From IMG/VR virus record IMGVR_UViG_3300032299_000466, positions 1 through 23,756 of that record: a stretch of 23,756 nucleotides of DNA; one strand, 5' to 3'. The stretch comes from a virus. How positions within the stretch are numbered: position 1 is the first letter of the stretch; each line of letters starts with the position of its first letter. The notes under the pieces were generated by a model. It did not search any database, had not been told where the DNA came from, and was given only the letters and a program-made list of their open reading frames with translations. Below, in pieces: positions 1 to 6,600 of the stretch. A program made the translations under genes and the position numbers.

Positions 1-376
1 GACGCTCAATCTCGGCCTTGCTGGTGACTTCATTGCCGAGGCGGTCCACGACCGTAGGCTGCGTGCCTGCGTTGCGTGCGGACAGGTAGAACTTGCCCTC
101 GAAGCCCGCATATGGCTGGCGTGTCTTCTTGTTGCGGTATTCGGCCTCAACGTAGCAGACCTTCTTGTCGTCGGTCAGGGCGTTGATAACCTCTTGCGCC
201 TCGTCCTTCCACTTTTCCTTGGCCGCATCCAAGATGGCTTCCTTGATCTGCTTCACGTGCTCACCCTTGGGGTCGACGATCAGCTTGGCTCCGTAGGCTG
301 GCTCACCTTCGCCGAAGGATTGCGGCGCACCCAGAGCTGGGAAGGCGATACGGATATTTTTAAGCATTACTTGCAT
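1..376 (-). CDS. Enc34-type single-stranded DNA-binding protein (DUF2815), 3' end cut by window edge
   Basis: An open frame runs from ATG at 376 off the left edge and covers about 125 residues, beginning MQVMLKNIRIAFPALGAPQS. This start, followed by a GAKLIVDP strand and a central KKTRQPYAGFEGKFYLSARN stretch, is what I recognise from the Enc34 ssDNA-binding family (formerly DUF2815), an OB-fold protein that coats single-stranded DNA in phage replication. It starts 11 bases after the stop of the Cas4-like nuclease gene, so the two are probably co-transcribed and work together on DNA ends. A second in-frame ATG lies three codons downstream. The C-terminus is outside the window. Family assignment rests on my reading of the sequence only. 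Confidence 0.8.
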   Translation of the reverse strand, partial: MQVMLKNIRIAFPALGAPQSFGEGEPAYGAKLIVDPKGEHVKQIKEAILDAAKEKWKDEAQEVINALTDDKKVCYVEAEYRNKKTRQPYAGFEGKFYLSARNAGTQPTVVDRLGNEVTSKAEIER

Positions 377-387
377 TTTTCAAGTCC

Positions 388-1575
388 TCAGTTTGCAGTT
401 AAGCCTTGGAAATCGTCCAAGACTGGTTTGATGTCCATTGCTGGACGCTTATCGGTGGCGGGTGCCACTGATGGCTTGCCCTCGCTGCGGGTGATCTGCT
501 CTTGCAGGTTCGCCCAACGCTTGGGGTTCTCTTTGAACACCTTCTCGGCCTTCGTGGGACTGATCAGCTTAAAGTCATACACTTGGTCGTCACGCATGCG
601 GAAGGTCTTCTTCATCATCTCCTCGACGGCCTTGGCGTCCCTCCAGTCGCGGTTGCCAGCGCGACCTGCGACCAGCTTGTATCCGGTGACAGGCTGACCC
701 GCAAGCAGGCGACGTTCGGTCTCGGCACGGACAGCCTTACACCACTGCTCGATCAGTTCAACCTTCGACATGGCCACCGGCAGGTAATTATCGCTGGTCT
801 CGGATGACACCACATTCGGTATCATGTCGGCGAAGTCGCTGATGTCCGCCGCGCCGCTGACCACTTCGGCCATCTCCGCACGCAGGGCTGGGCATGTCGC
901 CTTTGCCTTACAGAAGCGGCACTGCTTCTCTCCCGGCACAAGGACTGGGTCTTCCCAGCGCACCTTGTCGGCCGCGCTGACAACGTCATCGGCAAAGGTA
1001 AGTAATTCACTCACCGGTATGCTGTATTCGCTGACGTGGTTCAGGCGCGGCTGGTGGATCACCATCGTGACGGTGTCGAAGTCGCCGAGGACTTCATACT
1101 CATACAGCGCGCCGAGGGCATACAACATGAGTTGCGGGTTTTCGTTCGCGTCGACCCTGACGCCCATGCCATACTTCAGGTCGATGATGATGATCTCGCG
1201 GCCCTTGATGATGATTGCGTCGGACGTGCCGCCCGCGCCTTCCTCGCCGGTCAGGTGGCCTATGCGCACGCGCTTCTCAACCAGAAGTTCACCGCCCTCG
1301 GCATACTCGCGGACGAGCTTCATGTAGTCCTTGACGTGGTCGGCCATCGTCTGGTCGACGGTGAAGTCGAAGCCGTCAATGTTGAACTTCTGGCCAATCA
1401 GCGCCGAAGGCTCAACGCCGCTCTCCAAACACTTTGCCGCCACTTCATGCGCCAACGTCCCCTCGGCAGCAAACTCGCTGCTGCTGTCGGGGAACGGTGC
1501 CTCAAGCGCCACACTGCCGTGGCAGACCATCCAGCGGTGCGCGCCGGACGGGCTTAGTTTCGCGTGGCCGCTCAT
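388..1575 (-). CDS. Cas4/RecB-like PD-(D/E)XK nuclease with Fe-S cysteines (DUF2800)
   Basis: The product is 395 residues. I start it at ATG 1575, whose ATGA overlaps the stop of the upstream gene, rather than at 1596. The N-terminus (KLSPSGAHRWMVCHGS) and core fit the DUF2800 family found in phage replication operons. Visible nuclease elements are His43, Asp119 (GTSDAI), Asp132-x-Lys134 (IIDLKYG) and Gln148-xxx-Tyr152. Cys18 together with Cys219, Cys222 and Cys228 matches the split arrangement of the 4Fe-4S cluster in Cas4 and AddB. A DNA end-processing or 5'-3' exonuclease role in recombination or replication is therefore likely, with the adjacent ssDNA-binding protein covering the product. 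It is not evidence of a CRISPR system: no array or other cas gene is present. The exact substrate is unknown. Confidence 0.82.
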   Translation of the reverse strand: MSGHAKLSPSGAHRWMVCHGSVALEAPFPDSSSEFAAEGTLAHEVAAKCLESGVEPSALIGQKFNIDGFDFTVDQTMADHVKDYMKLVREYAEGGELLVEKRVRIGHLTGEEGAGGTSDAIIIKGREIIIIDLKYGMGVRVDANENPQLMLYALGALYEYEVLGDFDTVTMVIHQPRLNHVSEYSIPVSELLTFADDVVSAADKVRWEDPVLVPGEKQCRFCKAKATCPALRAEMAEVVSGAADISDFADMIPNVVSSETSDNYLPVAMSKVELIEQWCKAVRAETERRLLAGQPVTGYKLVAGRAGNRDWRDAKAVEEMMKKTFRMRDDQVYDFKLISPTKAEKVFKENPKRWANLQEQITRSEGKPSVAPATDKRPAMDIKPVLDDFQGLTAN

Positions 1576-1991
1576 TTGCTCAATGCCTCGTTGCACAGTG
1601 CTACCAGTTCAGGCAGCAGGGCTGGCTCGATCAGGGACGCCTTAGCCACGCCGAAGCGGGACAGCATTTCCTCCATGACCGGCTTGCCGCGCACCTCAAC
1701 GACCTTCAGGACCAGCGGGCGCACAACGGTCTCAAAGTCGAGCGTGGCGATTGGCAGGTCAACGACCTCAAGCTCTTCGTCCTCAGAGACCGATGCCGCA
1801 GGGGCAGGGGTAGGGTCCACGGGTGCGGCTTTAGCTACCTCCGCCAATTCAACCTTAGTAAAACGCGCTTCTGCGTACGCTCCCTTAGCGCGGATGCGCT
1901 GGTGGTCGGAGGCGAGCAAGCTGCTGCCGATTGCGAGTAGCTTATCGGCCACTTCGCCAAGACTGTTTCCTGTTACTTCGATCTTAATCAT
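1572..1991 (-). CDS. hypothetical replication-operon protein, 139 aa
   Basis: The start is MIKIEVTGNSLGEVADKLLA, followed by an Ala/Pro/acidic linker (about residues 55-75, APVDPTPAPAAS and EDEELEVVD) and a helical C-terminal domain (about 85-139). I recall similar two-part proteins directly upstream of DUF2800 genes in other phages. The C-terminal half has the look of small ssDNA-binding or recombination accessory proteins, but I cannot name a function. It overlaps the upstream coiled-coil gene by 8 bases and the nuclease gene by the ATGA junction, so the three are translationally coupled and probably belong to one process. Confidence 0.75.
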   Translation of the reverse strand: MIKIEVTGNSLGEVADKLLAIGSSLLASDHQRIRAKGAYAEARFTKVELAEVAKAAPVDPTPAPAASVSEDEELEVVDLPIATLDFETVVRPLVLKVVEVRGKPVMEEMLSRFGVAKASLIEPALLPELVALCNEALSK

Positions 1992-2283
1992 TATTCTGCT
2001 CCTTTAGATATGCGATTTCTGCCGCCATGCGGGTGATGGTGTCTTCGTTACGGGCGATCTCGGCCTGCAACAGGTAGACCTTGTCGTCGAGCCGATTGGC
2101 GTCGCGTTCAAAGTCGGCGGCGCGCTCTTTTGCGGCCTCAAGTTCTTCGTCGAAGTCGATGTACACCTCTTCCAGACGCTCGGCCAGCACGATGGCCAGC
2201 TCTGCGTTGGGGTTGTACTTTGCCTCTTCAAGAAGTTTGGTGTCGTCGCACATGCGATAGCGGCTGCGGTCTAAAAATTCCAT
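1984..2283 (-). CDS. small coiled-coil protein, 99 aa
   Basis: This acidic, strongly helical protein starts MEFLDRSRYRMCDD. Residues of about 20-95 are rich in Glu, Ala, Leu and Lys in heptad-like order, which predicts a long coiled coil. The ATG at 2283 is preceded by GGGAG at suitable spacing, which supports it over the internal Met at 2253. It overlaps the preceding gene by 13 bases and the following one by 8. No family is recognised; a structural or adaptor role in the replication operon is only a guess. Confidence 0.7.
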   Translation of the reverse strand: MEFLDRSRYRMCDDTKLLEEAKYNPNAELAIVLAERLEEVYIDFDEELEAAKERAADFERDANRLDDKVYLLQAEIARNEDTITRMAAEIAYLKEQNND

Positions 2284-2453
2284 GGTTCTGCTCCCTGTTG
2301 CTTTGCCAGTTGACGCGCCTCGCGCTTGCCTGACACGGTGAATGCGGCCACGTTGGAACGGCGTCCGTCCGTGATCCGGTTGATGTAGAGGGTCGGCGGG
2401 TAGCGCTTGCTACCCACCGTGTACTCTGCGGCCAAGATGCTGTCGGCCATCAT
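2271..2453 (-). CDS. small hypothetical protein, 60 aa
   Basis: The protein starts MMADSILAAEYTVGSKRYPP. A beta-type half carrying YTVGSKRYPPTLYINR and VAAFTVSG is followed by a basic helix (KREARQLAKQQG). The start overlaps the stop of the upstream gene as ATGA, and the end overlaps the next gene by 13 bases, so it is embedded in the replication operon. A second ATG lies one codon in. I do not recognise a family. Confidence 0.65.
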   Translation of the reverse strand: MMADSILAAEYTVGSKRYPPTLYINRITDGRRSNVAAFTVSGKREARQLAKQQGAEPWNF

Positions 2454-2764
2454 GCCTTCCTCGCCACGACTTTGACTACGGTGTAGCCCTTGGTGACCTT
2501 CTGGTTCTTGCTGAACCAGCGGCCGTCAACGCCCAGCTCGCGGAGCTTGGCTTCGGCCGCCTTGGCGTCGAGCGACGAGCGCTCGGCGACCGAGGAGACG
2601 GTGGCGCGGAAAGTGTCGCCGTCCACTGCACCCTCGCCGCCATTGACGAGAATGCCGATGAGGTTGGCCTCGACTGCCTTCAATTCGGCAATCTGGGCCT
2701 TGATGTCGCCCAGACGGTCGACGACCGAACCGGCGAGATCGATGGTATTAAACTTGGTAGCCAT
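2450..2764 (-). CDS. conserved phage hypothetical protein, 104 aa, first gene of replication operon
   Basis: The layout is an N-terminal helical pair with the phrase DRLGDIKAQIAELKAVEANL (residues 17-36), a DTFRATVSSVAERSSLD segment, an alanine-rich helix, and a C-terminal basic strand (GYTVVKVVARKA). I recall proteins of this layout next to phage replication genes, without known function. The ATG is preceded by GAAGGGAA inside the repeated leader ACCAACAACACGAAGGG, and promoter P1 lies directly upstream. It therefore opens the operon that runs left through the nuclease and ssDNA-binding genes. Confidence 0.72.
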   Translation of the reverse strand: MATKFNTIDLAGSVVDRLGDIKAQIAELKAVEANLIGILVNGGEGAVDGDTFRATVSSVAERSSLDAKAAEAKLRELGVDGRWFSKNQKVTKGYTVVKVVARKA

Positions 2765-2797
2765 TTTGTAATTCCCTTCGTGTTGTTGGTGACACGG

Positions 2798-2826
2798 TCT
2801 CTAAACTGCTTAGTTGCAGCCGTCAA
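2798..2826 (-). promoter_or_regulatory. sigma70-like promoter P1 for the replication operon
   Basis: On the minus strand TTGACG (2826-2821) and TAGAGA (2803-2798) are separated by exactly 17 bases. The site shares CTGCAAC and GTTTAG with P2 near 6.2 kb, and the same leader follows. The -10 is a poor match to TATAAT, so an activator, or a phage or host variant preference, may be involved. It sits in the 67-base gap between primase-helicase and the 104-residue gene. Confidence 0.6.
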
Positions 2827-2831
2827 CCCCC

Positions 2832-4889
2832 CTAAGTGTAAAAAATTACAATACCGTTCTTTATTTCTATCGGCGGGTCTTTGCGCTTGACCAGCGACTG
2901 GATCGCACGGTCCAGATCGCGGCGGCGCAGGTCACGTTTCGGTGGCTCTGGCTTGGTCATGGCGGCAAAGCACTTCTCGAACAATTCAGCAAATGGCGCA
3001 CGCTCAACGCCCGCATACTGGTCCTCGATGATCTCAAGCACGTGGCGCTCGTGCGGACCGAAGCGCTGGGCCTTGGGGCCAGTCTCCTGCACCACTGGCA
3101 CAGGCACGTCAGCCTCAACGGCAACGCAGCTCGTGATCGGGTCGCCATCGGCGTCCACACCGACGGTGACAAGCTCCAAGCGGAAGCCCCACTTCAGCCC
3201 GTCGTCGCCGTCCTTCATCTTGGTGGTGTGCAGCTCGCGTGTGCCGTTCTCATGCTTCACGACCTCAAGCACGGCGTCCGCCGCCGCAAACATGCCAGAC
3301 CACCCACGGATACCCTTGGACACATCTTTGCCGCTGTGGGCCACCGCCATGATTGTCGCGCCTGTGGCCATCTCCAGTGCGCGTGCGTTGCTTAGTGCCA
3401 GCCCAACGTCCTCGGAGCTGTTCTCGTTCGCGCCCGGCGTAACCTGCGCAAAGGTGTCGACGACGATAACGTCCGCGCCGCCAGATGCAGCGACAGCCGC
3501 AGCCAGCTCGGTCACGTCCTCGGATAGCAGGAAGTTCGGCGGCACGACCAGCAGGCCAATGTCAACGTCAGCCGGATCAATCTTGTGGTGCTTCAGATAC
3601 GCCTTCAGGCGCTTGCTCATGCCCTTGCCACCCTCGGCGGCGATGATCAGCACGCGGCCCTTCTTGGTGCGGTTGCCGCGCCACGACACACCCATCGCGA
3701 TTGCGTAGGCCAAGTCAATGGCGACGAACGTCTTGCCTGAGCCTGACGCGCCGTACAACACAATCAGACCGGCGTCAGGCAGCACGTTCTTGATCAGCCA
3801 GCCGCCCGGCTCCATCATGATGCTGGCGGCCAGTGACGTGATCGGGAAGCGGCCAGTGTACTCTTCGGGCGTGAACATGCCCAGTGCAGGCGTGGCGGCA
3901 ACCGCGCTCATTGCTGTGCGCAAGTCGTCAACGGTTGCCGCCAAGGTGGGGCGCGGGGTGGATGGTGCGCCTGCCTCCTTTGCCATCTTCATTACGGATG
4001 CCATGGTCACCTGACGGTGGCCTGAACCCTTACGGCGTTCGAAGCTGTCCCACTGCTTCCGCAGCGCCTCCTCGCTGGGGTATTTCTCGCCGTGCTCCGA
4101 CCAGTCGTCCCATAGATAGAAGCCGCTGTCGTCGCCGTCGCACTCGTGGTGCAGGGCCATGCCGACCCTGACCCAGTCCTCGCGGGGCATGTCGGCGTCA
4201 AGCACGGAGAGCAGCTCCTCCATCTGGGAGACGGACAGGCCAATCTTCGGCTCGCGGCCGACCATGAAGTCGTCGGGGTCAGACACCCTCGCCGTGGAGC
4301 TGCCGAAGCGGCGCTCACAGATTTCGGTGATCGCGGGGCTGACCTTGCCCACGGTGTCCTCAAGGCCGAGGATGTCGATGTGGTCTAGGGCGTTGCCGGT
4401 CAGCGTGCAGAAGCCAGTCGTCGAGAACACCTCGAAGCCGTAGTCGGTGTCTGTAGTCGGTGCCTTGTGGTTGCCGATGTTGCCGCGCATGATGGCGCGG
4501 ATGCCGCGACCGCTGGGCGAGTACTCGGCGTAGGTTGAGCCCACGGCGTGCAGGATCTCGCTCGGCAGCTTGCCGTCGGTGACGCAGTTGTCCACGTCGA
4601 TGGCGACGAGGTCGTAACCCTCAAGCAGGGCGATGCCGATGCCAGTCATGCCACGCTTGGCGGCCTGATCCCGCGCGAGGGCGAAGGTCGTGAGCTGCGA
4701 CCGATCCTCTGGAGCGCCTTGGCGTCCGACGCGCTTGTTGCCGAGCGGGTAGTACGGCACCTTCAGCGGCTTCGGGTCGCCCTCATAGCGTGGCTCAAGC
4801 CGCCAGCACAGGAACAGCGGCAGGTCGCGCAGAGGCGCGGGGACGTGGATGTCACGGACTTCTGGTGTGATGCGTTGCACGTTGTCCAC
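2832..4889 (-). CDS. primase-helicase: AEP-like N-terminus, PriCT-2 domain, RepA/AAA_25 helicase
   Basis: This 685-residue protein would unwind DNA and prime it at the phage replication fork. Residues about 20-170 resemble the archaeo-eukaryotic primase/NrS-1-type fold, with AIDVDN (Asp98, Asp100), SPSGRGIRAI (124-133) and TTGFCTLTGN (157-166). Residues about 215-305 look like a PriCT-2 linker (EDWVRVGMALHHEC). Residues about 360-560 form a RecA-like hexameric helicase with Walker A GASGSGKT (380-387), Walker B VIVVD (474-478) and a sensor-like AHSGK (517-521). The C-terminal 80 residues look winged-helix-like. The usual primase-site His appears as Arg131, so priming activity is less certain than helicase activity. 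The start is GTG, five bases after the repressor stop and without a clear Shine-Dalgarno, so translation is probably coupled to that gene. Confidence 0.85.
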   Translation of the reverse strand: MDNVQRITPEVRDIHVPAPLRDLPLFLCWRLEPRYEGDPKPLKVPYYPLGNKRVGRQGAPEDRSQLTTFALARDQAAKRGMTGIGIALLEGYDLVAIDVDNCVTDGKLPSEILHAVGSTYAEYSPSGRGIRAIMRGNIGNHKAPTTDTDYGFEVFSTTGFCTLTGNALDHIDILGLEDTVGKVSPAITEICERRFGSSTARVSDPDDFMVGREPKIGLSVSQMEELLSVLDADMPREDWVRVGMALHHECDGDDSGFYLWDDWSEHGEKYPSEEALRKQWDSFERRKGSGHRQVTMASVMKMAKEAGAPSTPRPTLAATVDDLRTAMSAVAATPALGMFTPEEYTGRFPITSLAASIMMEPGGWLIKNVLPDAGLIVLYGASGSGKTFVAIDLAYAIAMGVSWRGNRTKKGRVLIIAAEGGKGMSKRLKAYLKHHKIDPADVDIGLLVVPPNFLLSEDVTELAAAVAASGGADVIVVDTFAQVTPGANENSSEDVGLALSNARALEMATGATIMAVAHSGKDVSKGIRGWSGMFAAADAVLEVVKHENGTRELHTTKMKDGDDGLKWGFRLELVTVGVDADGDPITSCVAVEADVPVPVVQETGPKAQRFGPHERHVLEIIEDQYAGVERAPFAELFEKCFAAMTKPEPPKRDLRRRDLDRAIQSLVKRKDPPIEIKNGIVIFYT

Positions 4890-4894
4890 GGCGT

Positions 4895-5101
4895 TCAGTT
4901 GGACGTGAACAGAGCGGCAAGCTCTGGCTTGAACAGATCGACCCGTGGGATGTCGAGCAGCTTCTCAATCTCCAGCGCGCGCTGAGACGGAACCCAGCCC
5001 TTGCGCAGCCAGACGTATATCGCTTGGTGTGACACGCCGAGCTTGGCGGCGAGCGCGTTTGCGCCGCCAGCTAGTTCAACGGCTCTCTTGATGCCTGTCA
5101 T
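4895..5101 (-). CDS. YdaS/Cro-like helix-turn-helix repressor, 68 aa
   Basis: I start it at ATG 5101 (MTGIKRAVELAGGANALAAK), which has GAAGGAC upstream, rather than at the longer frame from 5158, which would read through the promoter. Residues about 14-34 (ALAAKLGVSHQAIYVWLRKG) form the helix-turn-helix, and VPSQRALEIE followed by a leucine-rich tail fits the YdaS/Cro-like family of phage repressors. Its own promoter P4 carries a 9-base-arm palindrome across the core elements, which suggests negative autoregulation. It sits directly before the primase-helicase, so it may set the timing of replication gene expression. No partner YdaT-like gene is seen. Confidence 0.82.
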   Translation of the reverse strand: MTGIKRAVELAGGANALAAKLGVSHQAIYVWLRKGWVPSQRALEIEKLLDIPRVDLFKPELAALFTSN

Positions 5102-5124
5102 TTTAGTGTCCTTCGTTGTTGGGG

Positions 5125-5154
5125 TGCCGTCCGTATCGCATAGATCGGACGGCA
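5125..5154. promoter_or_regulatory. palindromic operator candidate over P4
   Basis: TGCCGTCCG (5125-5133) and CGGACGGCA (5146-5154) are perfect 9-base inverted arms around a 12-base centre. The left arm covers part of the -10 and the right arm touches the -35 of the repressor promoter. No T-run follows in either direction, so an operator is more likely than a terminator. Confidence 0.65.
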
Positions 5155-5158
5155 TCAA
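5130..5158 (-). promoter_or_regulatory. sigma70-like promoter P4 for the repressor gene
   Basis: On the minus strand TTGATG (5158-5153) and TACGGA (5135-5130) are spaced by 17 bases. The -10 has the TAnrGA form seen at P1, P2 and P3. A leader containing CCCCAACAACGAAGGAC runs on to the ATG at 5101. Confidence 0.58.
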
Positions 5159-5164
5159 GTAGTA

Positions 5165-5371
5165 TCACGCGGCCAGCTTCTTGCCGATGCGCGCCTCGAC
5201 GGCTTGCCGCAGCATGAGCGGTGACGTGATCCAGACCTTGGCCTCGACGCGGTAGCGTTGGGTGAGCTGGCTCAGTTCCAGATCGGCCTGCCGCAGTTGC
5301 CCGGCCAGACGGTCGCGCTTGACGAGAGCCTTGTGGGCGTCGGTGAGGATGTTGTTGACTGCGTCGGTCAT
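5165..5371 (-). CDS. small helical hypothetical protein, 68 aa
   Basis: The protein starts MTDAVNNILTDAHKALVKRD. Residues about 12-42 are predicted helical with coiled-coil character (LAGQLRQADLELSQLTQRYR), and the C-terminus is basic (RIGKKLAA). The ATG follows the leader ATCAACGAAAGGAAACT, which contains AAAGGA. No family is recognised. It is the last gene before the repressor promoter P4. Confidence 0.65.
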   Translation of the reverse strand: MTDAVNNILTDAHKALVKRDRLAGQLRQADLELSQLTQRYRVEAKVWITSPLMLRQAVEARIGKKLAA

Positions 5372-5395
5372 ATTAGTTTCCTTTCGTTGATCGCC

Positions 5396-5623
5396 TCACG
5401 GCAGTATGATTGATGACTTCGGTGGGAGGGTCGCTACGCGATGCAGATCGCCCTCGATACTCTCGATGATGCCAGCCACAAAGCCGCTGGCGAAGCGCAA
5501 GGTCTCGCTGTCTGCAACGACGGCACCGCGCAGGGCGATGTCTATGCTGGACTGCATGCCTGTCAGCATGCCGATGATGGCGGCCTTCTCGGCCTCAACT
5601 GCCTCTGTTATCTTATTGCTCAT
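5396..5623 (-). CDS. small hypothetical protein, 75 aa
   Basis: The protein starts MSNKITEAVEAEKAAIIGML. It is mostly helical, with alternating hydrophobic stretches (IIGMLTGMQSSIDIALRG, FASGFVAGIIESIEG) that look amphipathic rather than membrane-spanning. Its ATGA start overlaps the upstream gene's stop (5620-5623). No family is recognised. Confidence 0.62.
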   Translation of the reverse strand: MSNKITEAVEAEKAAIIGMLTGMQSSIDIALRGAVVADSETLRFASGFVAGIIESIEGDLHRVATLPPKSSIILP

Positions 5624-5937
5624 TTCGATAGGTTCCGATCTGTTAGGCCCAACACGCGCGGGGGTTTGTTCGGCACGCGCTGGACAAAGGTGTCGATGAT
5701 CTTGACGCTGTGCGCGTACTCAATGGCGGCGACCTGCTGCGCAGGCGTCATCGGCCCGTGCGTCCTGCCGGTGGCCAAGATCGCGGCGCACAGGTTCTTC
5801 GAGCCGAAGAAGGCGTCCTCTACGATTTGGCGCATCTTCGGCTCGATGCCGATGGGTGACGTGTCTGGTGCCTTGGTCGGCGTCTTGGCCTTCTTGAGAC
5901 TGCGTGGGGCGCGCCGCTTGGCGGGCACGCCGCTCAC
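5620..5937 (-). CDS. small basic hypothetical protein, 105 aa, GTG start
   Basis: I place the start at GTG 5937, which overlaps the preceding stop as GTGA. The longer frame from 5988 lies wholly inside the upstream gene. The N-terminus is very basic (SGVPAKRRAPRSLKKAKTPTK), then the chain becomes helical (MRQIVEDAFFGSKNLCAAIL), with KIIDTFVQRVPNKPP near the end. The basic tail suggests nucleic-acid contact, but no family is recognised. Confidence 0.65.
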   Translation of the reverse strand: MSGVPAKRRAPRSLKKAKTPTKAPDTSPIGIEPKMRQIVEDAFFGSKNLCAAILATGRTHGPMTPAQQVAAIEYAHSVKIIDTFVQRVPNKPPRVLGLTDRNLSK

Positions 5938-6167
5938 GCGCCGATCTCGGCGTGGAAGGCTTCCTCGACCGTCGGCTGGTTGTGCCACTCTTCAAAGGCG
6001 TCGGTGTCCTCGCCGCGATAGTCGTTCCACAGGTCGTCGAGATACTCGTCGCGGATCAGCTCCAGCTTGGCCTCGTGCTCAAGCGAGAACTCGTCCGTTG
6101 CGTTGGCGTGCTCTACGGCCTGTGCCAGCAGTGCAACGGCGCGCTCGTCTTTGGTCCAGTTAGTCAT
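5934..6167 (-). CDS. small acidic hypothetical protein, 77 aa
   Basis: The protein starts MTNWTKDERAVALLAQAVEH. It is acidic, helical and rich in Trp and aromatic residues in its second half (YLDDLWNDYRGEDTDAFEEW). The ATG follows the leader ACCAACAACGAAAGGACTAC, and promoter P2 lies about 30 bases upstream, so it opens the next leftward transcript. Small acidic early proteins of phages sometimes bind or mimic DNA-binding partners, but nothing here proves that. Confidence 0.7.
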   Translation of the reverse strand: MTNWTKDERAVALLAQAVEHANATDEFSLEHEAKLELIRDEYLDDLWNDYRGEDTDAFEEWHNQPTVEEAFHAEIGA

Positions 6168-6197
6168 GTTGTAGTCCTTTCGTTGTTGGTGAGACTG

Positions 6198-6226
6198 TCC
6201 CTAAACCAGTTCGTTGCAGGGGTCAA
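6198..6226 (-). promoter_or_regulatory. sigma70-like promoter P2
   Basis: On the minus strand TTGACC (6226-6221) and TAGGGA (6203-6198) are spaced by 17 bases. The spacer shares CTGCAAC and GTTTAG with P1. It lies in the gap before the 77-residue gene at 6167, which has a strong Shine-Dalgarno. Confidence 0.6.
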
Positions 6227-6246
6227 CAGGTTTATTTATGGCGTGG

Positions 6247-6315
6247 CTAATGGTCACAGTCCCTTTGGTTCTTGGCCAACCCGGCTATGATCCAGTCGAT
6301 GAGGCGGCGGATCAT
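6247..6315 (-). CDS. possible 22-residue peptide gene
   Basis: An ATG overlaps the stop of the upstream gene as ATGA and opens a frame of 22 codons reading MIRRLIDWIIAGLAKNQRDC then Asp-His. The predicted short amphipathic helix and the coupling to the preceding gene are in keeping with the style of this arm. Its small size makes chance a real alternative. Confidence 0.3.
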   Translation of the reverse strand: MIRRLIDWIIAGLAKNQRDCDH

Positions 6316-6500
6316 TCGCTTGCCTCCGTTGCTTTGCGCTCTGCCAAGATTTGCTCGGCTACATGTTTTGTTATTCCGCCCCAGTTGCCTGTGGCCAGAA
6401 GCTCAAGATCGTGGTCCGTAGTGCCTACGAGATTACCCCGTATGTTCTTTATCGCCTCCGCGTGAATTGCTTCGAGGCGTTCAGTTAATGTTTTCGTCAT
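6312..6500 (-). CDS. small hypothetical protein, 62 aa
   Basis: The protein starts MTKTLTERLEAIHAEAIKNI. A helical N-terminus precedes TGNWGGITKHVAEQILAERK. The ATG has AAGGAGC at good spacing. It lies just downstream of the 25-codon gene at 6513-6590, with no terminator between them. No family is recognised. Confidence 0.62.
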   Translation of the reverse strand: MTKTLTERLEAIHAEAIKNIRGNLVGTTDHDLELLATGNWGGITKHVAEQILAERKATEASE

Positions 6501-6512
6501 CTTTCTTGCTCC

Positions 6513-6590
6513 TTAAAATCTAATCTCATCGTCGGCCCAGTCGTAAATATCCCAGCCGAAATTATCCTGCAGGAATTGGCGCAGGGTCAT
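6513..6590 (-). CDS. 25-residue MTLR-type peptide gene
   Basis: The frame reads MTLRQFLQDNFGWDIYDWAD then Asp-Glu-Ile-Arg-Phe and stops with TAA. The start lies 10 bases after the stop of the membrane-protein gene, with AAGGTGAG upstream as ribosome binding site. The opening MTLRQFL resembles the MTLRDYFAGQ motif of the 64-residue gene at 10018-10212. The peptide is acidic and aromatic. It is short, so certainty is limited, but it fills an otherwise empty 100-base gap. Confidence 0.5.
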   Translation of the reverse strand: MTLRQFLQDNFGWDIYDWADDEIRF

Positions 6591-6600
6591 GTTAGGAAAC

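Noticed and set aside
388-1575. CRISPR-Cas adaptation gene (cas4)
   Set aside because: No CRISPR array or other cas gene is present. The gene context is phage replication.
4895-5101. Antitoxin of a toxin-antitoxin pair
   Set aside because: The YdaS-like protein has no adjacent toxin gene. The operator and replication context favour a Cro-type repressor.
5102-5158. N-terminal extension of the repressor gene
   Set aside because: It would read through the promoter and palindrome. The ATG at 5101 has a good ribosome site and the family starts there.
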